NCBI GenBank assembly: GCA_002501855.1 | Contig: DAOM01000200.1 | Span: 1-5,184, forward strand | From: Candidatus Nitrosopolaris nunavutensis | Lineage (GTDB): Archaea > Thermoproteota > Nitrososphaeria > Nitrososphaerales > Nitrososphaeraceae | DNA length: 5,184 bases | Direction: 5' to 3' | The notes under the pieces: generated by a model | Told to the model about the DNA's origin: nothing | What the model saw: the letters and a program-made list of their open reading frames with translations, nothing else | The model's database searches: none | Position numbers and translations under genes: made by a program | Shown here: in pieces, positions 1-5,184 of the stretch | Numbering within the stretch: position 1 is the first letter of the stretch | Layout of the letters: every line of letters starts with the position of its first letter

Positions 1-32
1 CAGAGCTTTTAAACAAAAAACTTCTAACAAGA

Positions 33-40
33 TATAAATA
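33..40 (+). promoter_or_regulatory. TATA-like promoter element for abfD
   Basis: The sequence TATAAATA sits in an AT-rich leader, centred about 30 bases before the ATG at 67. Archaeal TATA boxes lie about 26-27 bases before the transcription start, which would put the start near base 62-64 and leave a leader of only a few bases. No Shine-Dalgarno-like sequence lies before the ATG, which agrees with a leaderless or near-leaderless mRNA. A second AT-rich stretch at 53-60 (TTAATATA) is too close to the ATG to serve unless the true start is further downstream. Confidence 0.55.
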
Positions 41-66
41 ATATCATTATCATTAATATAATTAGT

Positions 67-1569
67 ATGCCTATCCGAAATGGGGCAGAATATATTCAAA
101 GTCTCAGAGGCAGAAGTTTAAGAGTTTACCTGTTTGGCGAATTGGTAAAGGAGCCTGTGGACCATCCCTTGATTAGGCCATCTATCAACGCGGTTGCAGA
201 AACTTATGATGTCGCGGATCGAGACTCTGAAATTGCCTCTGCACAGTCATCCATTAGCGGGACAAGAGTAAACAGATTCTTACATATTGCAGAAAACACT
301 ATGGATTTGGTTAACCAAAATAAGATGCAGAGAAAGCTCGGGCAGCTAACGGCCACCTGCTTCCAACGATGTGTAGGAATGGACGCGCTAAATTCATTGT
401 ATTCGACGACCTTTGAAATAGACGTCAAATATAGCACTGTCTATCACAAGCGCTTGATTGAGTTCATAAAAATGCTCCAAAAGGAGAACTTTATGATAGG
501 AGGTGCGATGACAGACGTAAAAGGAGATCGCAGTCTATCACCGTCACAACAAGAGGACCCTGACATGTTCGTCCATGTGGTAAAAAGGGACGAAAAGGGC
601 ATATACATCACAGGCGCCAAAGCACATCAGACAGGTTGTATTAACTCTCATTGGATTATAGTAATGCCAACCATGAGACTTAGACCAGAAGATAAAGAAT
701 ATGCCATTGTCGGTGCGATACCGACTGACGCAAAAGGTATTACCTACATTTACGGCAGGCAATCATGCGATACAAGAAGTATGGAAGACGGGGACCTAGA
801 TGCAGGCAACGCCAAATTCTCTGGCCAGGAAGCGATGATCATTCTCGACAACGTATTCATCCCTAACGAATTAATTTTTATGCAAGGAGAAGTTGAATTT
901 GCGTCCATGCTCGTTGAACGATTCACATGTTATCATAGAAGAAGCTATGTATGCAAAACCGGTCTTGGAGATGTTCTAATCGGTGCGGCAGCTGCCATCG
1001 CGGATTATAATGGAGTGGCGAACGCATCTCACATCAAAGACAAGCTAGTCGAGATGACTCACTTAAATGAGACAATTTTTGCTGCAGGAATTGCTTCTTC
1101 GTACCAAGCACACAAAACCACTTCCGGTAATTATCAGAATGACGATATGCTGGCAAATGTTTGTAAGCACAATGTCACCCGGTTTCCATACGAAATTAGC
1201 AGGCTCGCACAAGATATTGCGGGCGGTTTGATGGTAACGATGCCATCTGAGAAGGACTTTAGAAGTCCCGAAACCGGTCCTCTATTAGAGAAATACCTCA
1301 AAGGGAGAAAGGGTGTCTCTACTGAAAATAGGGTAAGAATATTGCGATTAATTGAAAACATGACACTCGGAAGAAACGCAGTAGGATATTTGACTGAATC
1401 AATGCATGGCGCTGGATCACCTCAGGCTCAGCGAATTCAAATTGCACGCCAGATGCAACTCGAGTACAAGAAAAGACTTGCCAAGAACATAGCCAACGTA
1501 ATAGAGGGCGAAGCAAATGACCTTACCCAAGAACAGTCTGAATATTTCGATAGGGTTTTTGCCACGTAA
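67..1569 (+). CDS. abfD: 4-hydroxybutyryl-CoA dehydratase / vinylacetyl-CoA delta-isomerase
   Basis: This enzyme converts 4-hydroxybutyryl-CoA to crotonyl-CoA by a ketyl-radical mechanism using FAD and a [4Fe-4S] cluster. In ammonia-oxidising archaea it is a key step of the 3-hydroxypropionate/4-hydroxybutyrate CO2-fixation cycle in the cytoplasm. The 500-residue product aligns by eye with remembered clostridial AbfD over its whole length. Visible hallmarks are VDHP and RPSIN near residues 32-41, the cluster ligands C98 and C102 (CFQRC), AMTDVKGDRS near 148-157, T189 in KAHQTG, GRQSCDTR (230-237), H290 and C296 as the remaining ligands, and E444 in TESMHGAGSPQAQ. These cysteines separate it from the related HpaB flavin hydroxylases. 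One residue is missing between H290 and C296 relative to the clostridial protein. A clostridial loop near 410-420 is about ten residues shorter here, and the C-terminus carries an extra acidic tail. The start at 67 is chosen because the family N-terminus begins right there and a TATA-like box precedes it. Confidence 0.96.
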   Translation: MPIRNGAEYIQSLRGRSLRVYLFGELVKEPVDHPLIRPSINAVAETYDVADRDSEIASAQSSISGTRVNRFLHIAENTMDLVNQNKMQRKLGQLTATCFQRCVGMDALNSLYSTTFEIDVKYSTVYHKRLIEFIKMLQKENFMIGGAMTDVKGDRSLSPSQQEDPDMFVHVVKRDEKGIYITGAKAHQTGCINSHWIIVMPTMRLRPEDKEYAIVGAIPTDAKGITYIYGRQSCDTRSMEDGDLDAGNAKFSGQEAMIILDNVFIPNELIFMQGEVEFASMLVERFTCYHRRSYVCKTGLGDVLIGAAAAIADYNGVANASHIKDKLVEMTHLNETIFAAGIASSYQAHKTTSGNYQNDDMLANVCKHNVTRFPYEISRLAQDIAGGLMVTMPSEKDFRSPETGPLLEKYLKGRKGVSTENRVRILRLIENMTLGRNAVGYLTESMHGAGSPQAQRIQIARQMQLEYKKRLAKNIANVIEGEANDLTQEQSEYFDRVFAT

Positions 1570-1585
1570 TAGGCAGGAAATTAAT

Positions 1586-1596
1586 GTGCATTGCAC
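1586..1596. repeat. Short perfect palindrome, possible operator
   Basis: GTGCA, one T, then TGCAC form an 11-base perfect inverted repeat, 16 bases after the abfD stop codon. It is too short and lacks the loop needed for a good hairpin, so it reads better as a possible two-fold-symmetric protein-binding site than as a terminator. It lies about 90 bases upstream of the TATA-like element of the next gene, which is far for a simple archaeal repressor site. Chance occurrence is possible. Confidence 0.25.
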
Positions 1597-1687
1597 GGCT
1601 GGCCGACAGAACAGCATTTTCGTATAGTAATTTAGTAGCTGTATTGTATATCGAGTGCGTGTCGACGTATGTTCAACCATCTGTGTC

Positions 1688-1697
1688 AAATATTTAA
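1688..1697 (+). promoter_or_regulatory. TATA-like promoter element for the ATPase/VWA operon
   Basis: AAATATTTAA is the most AT-rich and TATA-like stretch of the gap between abfD and the ATPase gene. It is centred about 33 bases before the ATG at 1726, so transcription would start near base 1719 and give a leader of about seven bases. No Shine-Dalgarno sequence precedes that ATG. The element suggests that the ATPase and VWA genes are transcribed separately from abfD, although read-through from abfD is not excluded. Confidence 0.45.
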
Positions 1698-1725
1698 CTT
1701 GCTTACTATTGTAGCTTGATAACTC

Positions 1726-3381
1726 ATGAGTTCTAACACTATTGAAGAATTCATCCATCGCTCATACGTCTCGAAACCGAAGTACATCGAAATAATGGCA
1801 GGAGTCCCTGAAGATTATTCTCAAATCCAAACCTTAGGAGACCTTTTAGGAATTAATTACAAGCATGTTACAGTAGAGAGGCAGCTGCGTGGCAACCTCA
1901 TTACAAAATTGAAAAACCACGAATATCCTTACCCTGGTATTATCGGATATAATGAAGATGTTATTCCGGCGGTAAACAGGGCAATTCTGGCCGGGCATGA
2001 TATTCTTTTTGTCGGGCAGATTGGACAAGCAAAAACTAAAATTGCAGAATGCATTGCAGAGAGCTTGCTATCACTTGCCCCAGTAGTCCAAGGAAGCATT
2101 ACAAACGATATTCCCACCTCAATTCCTGAGGAACAAATGATCAATATCCTGAATGATGCTGAAGTTGTTCGCACTTCTCCGGAATTTACAGTCTCGAAAG
2201 AATGTGAGGAAATAATCAGGAACAACAAGCTGGAGACAAAAATCAATTGGATTGAAGGTTCACAAAGATACAGATACATCTTGGCTACTCCTGACATTTC
2301 GGTAAAGGATTTAGTCGGGCAAATTGATGCTATTAAAATTGCTAAGAAAGGCGTTGAACTGTATGATATCGAATCATACTCCTCTGGTCAATTGTTGCAA
2401 GCCCGACACGGAATTCTGTGTATTGACGAACTTCCGGTCCTCGATCCTCGAAAACAAGTCGCATTACTAAGCGTTCTACAGGAAGGTAAATTCACGACTG
2501 GGTCATATCCAGTGGTCTTTAAACCGGATGTAAAGATTATGGCTACAGCAAATCCAGTCGACTACACTCACTCGGGCAAGATAATCGAGCCATTGTTTGA
2601 TAGATTACGTAGTCACGTAAACACACACTATCCAAGAAATACTCTTGACGAGATGCTCATCATTATTCAAGAGGCAAGAATCGCAGATGCAGGGAATGTA
2701 TTTCTACCTGTTTTTATGCTTCGGACAGTAGCAAAGATAATGGAGTTAGCCAGAACCCATCATGGTATTAATCATGATAAAGGCGTCAGCGTTAGGGTTG
2801 CGATTCATTCTACAGAATTGTTGGTTGGTGAGGCTGAACGAACAAGATCAATATCTCAATTTGTGAAGGCGATACCGCGATTTTGTGACATTCATAGTAT
2901 TCACCAATCGGTTAAATTTGAGCTAACAGAGATAGAAGATACCCTCGAAACAAGGATCAATGTATTGAACTCAATAATTGACAATGCCATAAGGGAAGTT
3001 TCACTTGAATATATTCAAAAATTATCCGTCGAACAATTAGCAAAACTGAAAAATGAATTCACAAAGAATAAGACATTCTTAGTGTCACAAGTTACCCTAG
3101 GTAGTAACAAATCCAACTCTTTGGATTATGAATCGCAGTTAGAATTGTTCCCTGAGTTAAAACAAGTTGTAAAGGAGACAATTTTTGTTATAGAGAATGA
3201 GCAGAAAAAATTTGTTGAAATCGCAGAAAATCTTGGAATAAGGAGGGAGACTGTATGCATTAGAGAAGACATGAACGGAGAATTTACTGCAGCGGTTACT
3301 GAAGTTATCTTAGAAGGTCTAAGGTGGGTGCAACCACCATTGTTAGATAGAAAGGACGACAGCTATGGTGCCATTCAATAA
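1726..3381 (+). CDS. MoxR/Mg-chelatase-I-like AAA+ ATPase
   Basis: This is a 551-residue AAA+ ATPase of the helix-2-insert group (MoxR/ChlI type), probably cytoplasmic and hexameric, that would work with the VWA protein encoded next. An N-terminal helical region leads into PGIIGYNEDVIP (70-81). The Walker A motif is GQIGQAKT (97-104, K103/T104), and a long insert holds ATPDISVKDLVG (187-198), a signature of the Mg-chelatase-like branch. Walker B is ILCIDEL with D234/E235, sensor 1 is N276 in MATANP, the likely arginine finger is R293 in LFDRLR, and sensor 2 is R357 in GVSVR. All ATPase residues are present, so it should be active. Residues from about 400 to 551 are helical, charged and not recognised. 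From memory the core matches bacterial proteins such as mycobacterial Rv0958, which are labelled magnesium chelatase without proof. No chlorophyll or cobalamin gene is nearby, so a true chelatase role is unlikely. The ATG at 1726 follows a TATA-like element closely. Confidence 0.9.
   Translation: MSSNTIEEFIHRSYVSKPKYIEIMAGVPEDYSQIQTLGDLLGINYKHVTVERQLRGNLITKLKNHEYPYPGIIGYNEDVIPAVNRAILAGHDILFVGQIGQAKTKIAECIAESLLSLAPVVQGSITNDIPTSIPEEQMINILNDAEVVRTSPEFTVSKECEEIIRNNKLETKINWIEGSQRYRYILATPDISVKDLVGQIDAIKIAKKGVELYDIESYSSGQLLQARHGILCIDELPVLDPRKQVALLSVLQEGKFTTGSYPVVFKPDVKIMATANPVDYTHSGKIIEPLFDRLRSHVNTHYPRNTLDEMLIIIQEARIADAGNVFLPVFMLRTVAKIMELARTHHGINHDKGVSVRVAIHSTELLVGEAERTRSISQFVKAIPRFCDIHSIHQSVKFELTEIEDTLETRINVLNSIIDNAIREVSLEYIQKLSVEQLAKLKNEFTKNKTFLVSQVTLGSNKSNSLDYESQLELFPELKQVVKETIFVIENEQKKFVEIAENLGIRRETVCIREDMNGEFTAAVTEVILEGLRWVQPPLLDRKDDSYGAIQ
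3351..3356 (+). promoter_or_regulatory. Possible ribosome binding site of the VWA gene
   Basis: AAAGGA lies eight bases before the ATG at 3365, inside the end of the ATPase gene. It is a weak match to the archaeal Shine-Dalgarno core. The gene is internal to an overlapping pair, where such sites or translational coupling are expected, and this supports 3365 as the start. Confidence 0.35.
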
Positions 3382-4750
3382 GCCCAGTAATATTAATCCT
3401 AACACAAAAAAATTTGTTTATTTTGCGGCGGAGAACCTTGGCAACAAACATCAGACACTGCATGAAGAGAAGAATGCAGCAAACGATCTGCTTGACAAGA
3501 TGTTGAAGGTGATTGGCAGAGAGGTCCTAAGGGAAAAAACTCCGACTATTCAAGACCTTGAACGATCATTGCAAGATATATCAGCGCAGCAACAACATGA
3601 ACAAAGAGACAGTACAGGAAATAAGGAGGCCAGAGGACAGGAAACAGATATCAAGGGAGACGGAACGCCGGTTTCCGGGACTCCTATTGTTGCGCAGTTA
3701 ATGCAGAAAGGATATCTGAAGGACTCCAATAAATGGCTGACTAGCAAGGGATTCATAAACATCGGCGGTAAAATCTTAAGCGACGTCATGAGAGCCCTAA
3801 AAACTGGTGATTTAGGGGTGCACGAAACGACTAGTTTAGGTAGAGGAGGAATAGCTTTGGATTCAACTAGGAGCTATGAGCGAGGCGATGATATTAGACT
3901 TGTAAACGTTCCAAAGTCACTATTAAATACTGTGCATAGACTTGCGAAGAACAGTTCTTCGCTTAAAATCCCATTAGATGTCGAAGAGGATGATCTAGAA
4001 GAGTATGAGACGCTGCAAGACGTTCGAGCGGCTGTTGTTTATTGTATCGATTTAAGTTCAACCATGCGTTATTCTTCGATGTTTGGTGACATGAGTCGGA
4101 TAGAAGCAGCAAAAAGAGCTCTATGGAGTCTTTTTTTACTAAACCAAAAGTTTTTCCCGTCCGATTCCATCTCCATCGTTGGTTTTGGCGCTCTTGCATC
4201 GAAGGTCGCCCCTAATGACATACCCTATCTAAAGACATTTGAACCTGGCTCTGACTTTTTACATTACACAAATTATCAGTCAGCATTTAGATTGGCAAGC
4301 AAAATACTTCAGAAAGATGGCGCTTTAAACAAACGAATAGTGCTCATAACCGACGGCCATCCGAGCGCATGTTTCATAGATGATAAAAAAGAACAGGATA
4401 AAATTTTATCACAAAGACCATATTCTCATTTCTATATACCAGGTAAGGAGGCACTTGATTTCAATCTTGATTTTGCAGCAGGACAGCTTGTTTACCTGTG
4501 TTATCGGTACAGACAAGTTGATCAATATATCGGAGAGAAAACGATCCTCGAAGCAAAAAAGTGTCACAGGATGGGAATTGAAATAGATACGGTCATGATC
4601 AGTGAAGAAGATTCGTTGTTGAGATATGTTAACGAAATGGAAAGATATGTTAAAGGCAGATCCTATTACATAAATCCAACAACAATCGATAAAGTTCTTC
4701 TTACTGACTACCTTAACAATAAGAAACTCACCATTGGATCTCGATGTTAA
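3365..4750 (+). CDS. VWA-domain protein, Mg-chelatase-D-like partner of the ATPase
   Basis: This 461-residue protein has a C-terminal von Willebrand factor A domain and is the likely adaptor or effector of the AAA+ ATPase encoded just before it. The two genes overlap by 17 bases, which points to coupled translation and a fixed ratio. Residues 1-60 are mixed and charged. Residues about 70-105 are rich in Q, E, D and G and probably disordered. Residues about 110-200 include a basic segment with TRSYERGDDIRL, a feature I associate with VWA partners of MoxR-type ATPases such as mycobacterial Rv0959 (from memory). The VWA domain starts near 222 and carries a full MIDAS metal site: D229, S231 and T233 (DLSST), T302 (YTNY) and D330 (ITDGHP). 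Threonine replaces the usual last serine of DxSxS, a mild change. An insert of about 30 residues follows ITDGHP. The C-terminus (LTDYLNNKK) resembles this family's usual ending. No signal peptide or membrane segment is seen. The client is unknown. Confidence 0.88.
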   Translation: MVPFNKPSNINPNTKKFVYFAAENLGNKHQTLHEEKNAANDLLDKMLKVIGREVLREKTPTIQDLERSLQDISAQQQHEQRDSTGNKEARGQETDIKGDGTPVSGTPIVAQLMQKGYLKDSNKWLTSKGFINIGGKILSDVMRALKTGDLGVHETTSLGRGGIALDSTRSYERGDDIRLVNVPKSLLNTVHRLAKNSSSLKIPLDVEEDDLEEYETLQDVRAAVVYCIDLSSTMRYSSMFGDMSRIEAAKRALWSLFLLNQKFFPSDSISIVGFGALASKVAPNDIPYLKTFEPGSDFLHYTNYQSAFRLASKILQKDGALNKRIVLITDGHPSACFIDDKKEQDKILSQRPYSHFYIPGKEALDFNLDFAAGQLVYLCYRYRQVDQYIGEKTILEAKKCHRMGIEIDTVMISEEDSLLRYVNEMERYVKGRSYYINPTTIDKVLLTDYLNNKKLTIGSRC

Positions 4751-4783
4751 TCGGATGAGACCCGGTCCACTTGCAACTATTGG

Positions 4784-4793
4784 TTTTTATGTA
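4784..4793 (+). promoter_or_regulatory. Weak TATA-like element before the second ATPase gene
   Basis: TTTTTATGTA is centred about 28 bases before the ATG at 4817 and would give a leaderless transcript. It is a poor TATA match, and its T-run could equally act as a simple archaeal terminator for the VWA gene. No Shine-Dalgarno sequence precedes 4817, which mildly favours an independent start. Confidence 0.25.
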
Positions 4794-4816
4794 AAGAGAT
4801 TATCAAGACTGTACAG

Positions 4817-5184
4817 ATGACGAGTAAGATGATGGAAGTCAATTATCTCGATTGGAATAACTCTATCGATATATTGACTAAGGCCCACCAAGCAGGACTC
4901 TTTGCACTGATTATAGGGCCAAAGGGTACTGGCAAAACAACCCTTGTAAGGAAGTTTGCCTCAGAGTTAAAAAAGGAGTTATACTCCGTAAATTTTAGCC
5001 TCCGTACTAGAGAATCTCATCTTATTGGTTCAAAGACTCTGGAAAAAGGGCAAATTAGTTTTGTGGAAGGGATACTCGTGAAATCTATGCGACACGGTGG
5101 TCTCTTGTACCTTGACGAGTTAAATGCAGCTGAGGCTGACGTATTATTGCGATTAGATGAAGCACTTGATGACAGAAGACAGAT
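4817..5184 (+). CDS. CbbQ/NorQ/GvpN-like AAA+ ATPase, 5' part only
   Basis: This is the first 122 codons of a second AAA+ ATPase; the 3' part lies beyond the window. Walker A is GPKGTGKT (34-41, K40/T41). Walker B is LLYLDELN with D100/E101, followed by a conserved-looking run ending in LDDRR. The short spacing from Walker A to Walker B (about 60 residues) and the VEGILVKSMRHGG stretch before Walker B fit the CbbQ/NorQ/GvpN group of MoxR ATPases. That group activates Rubisco or nitric oxide reductase with a VWA partner, or acts in gas-vesicle assembly. It clearly differs from the upstream ATPase, which has a canonical-length insert of about 130 residues there. The start at 4817 leaves a normal N-terminus of 33 residues before Walker A; ATG codons at 4829 and 4832 are alternatives. 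The reading frame is open from directly after the VWA stop codon, 22 codons before this ATG, with no ATG in between. The function cannot be told without the rest of the gene and its neighbours. Confidence 0.85.
   Translation, partial: MTSKMMEVNYLDWNNSIDILTKAHQAGLFALIIGPKGTGKTTLVRKFASELKKELYSVNFSLRTRESHLIGSKTLEKGQISFVEGILVKSMRHGGLLYLDELNAAEADVLLRLDEALDDRRQ

Noticed and set aside
1608..1622. Terminator after abfD
   Set aside because: Only a four-base T-run (1617-1620) follows the gene and no stable hairpin precedes it, which is too weak to call.
1417..1758. 113-codon open frame on the minus strand covering the gap between abfD and the ATPase gene
   Set aside because: It overlaps the ends of two firmly identified + strand genes, and its translation shows no recognisable domain or sensible composition. 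It is most likely a chance open frame.
1929..2297. 122-codon open frame on the minus strand inside the ATPase gene
   Set aside because: It lies wholly opposite the Walker A region and insert of a conserved ATPase and shows no domain of its own; its hydrophobic stretches are a by-product of the antisense reading.
2759..2778. Inverted repeat ATCATG ... CATGAT within the ATPase gene
   Set aside because: It is short, lies in well-conserved coding sequence before sensor 2, and is explained by codon choice.
4380..4586. 68-codon + strand open frame inside the VWA gene
   Set aside because: It is an out-of-frame reading within the VWA domain, with no recognisable start signal or protein family.
4622..4653. 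Direct repeat of AGATATGTTAA, 21 bases apart, in the VWA gene
   Set aside because: It encodes two RYV copies seven residues apart in a helix near the C-terminus (RYVNEMERYVKG), and looks like a helical heptad pattern rather than a mobile or regulatory repeat.
1726..4750. True magnesium or cobalt chelatase for chlorophyll or cobalamin synthesis
   Set aside because: The ATPase and VWA proteins resemble ChlI and ChlD in fold, but no large CobN/ChlH-type subunit or other tetrapyrrole gene is present, and a separate ATPase-VWA family fits better.

Overview
The window looks like chromosomal DNA from an ammonia-oxidising archaeon (Nitrososphaeria/Thaumarchaeota) or a close relative. The main evidence is a full-length 4-hydroxybutyryl-CoA dehydratase of the kind used in the thaumarchaeal 3-hydroxypropionate/4-hydroxybutyrate CO2-fixation cycle. 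AT-rich TATA-like boxes about 30 bases upstream of ATG codons, with no Shine-Dalgarno sequence, fit the near-leaderless transcripts typical of archaea. Base composition is moderate: a few lines counted by hand run from about 25 to 48% GC. That argues for no particular genus. The organism call is inference, made without any database search.

Layout: all genes are on the + strand. (1) Bases 67-1569 encode the dehydratase (abfD), with its own TATA-like element just upstream. (2) A 156-base gap (1570-1725) holds a short perfect palindrome near the end of abfD and a second TATA-like element close to the next ATG. (3) Bases 1726-3381 encode a MoxR/Mg-chelatase-I-like AAA+ ATPase. (4) Bases 3365-4750 encode a von Willebrand factor A (VWA) protein with a complete metal-binding (MIDAS) set; it overlaps the ATPase gene by 17 bases. 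(5) Bases 4817-5184 are the start of a second, different AAA+ ATPase that resembles the CbbQ/NorQ/GvpN group. It is cut by the window edge.

How they may work together: the first ATPase and the VWA protein are almost certainly a functional pair. AAA+/VWA pairs are known as remodelling or metal-insertion machines (ChlI/ChlD, CbbQ/CbbO, NorQ/NorD, RavA/ViaA). The second ATPase may join the same complex or open a second pair that continues past the window. No chlorophyll, cobalamin, Rubisco or gas-vesicle gene is visible, so the client is unknown. The neighbouring dehydratase, an FAD and [4Fe-4S] enzyme, is one possible client, but the intergenic promoter suggests separate transcription. No tRNA, rRNA, CRISPR array, insertion sequence or attachment site was seen.
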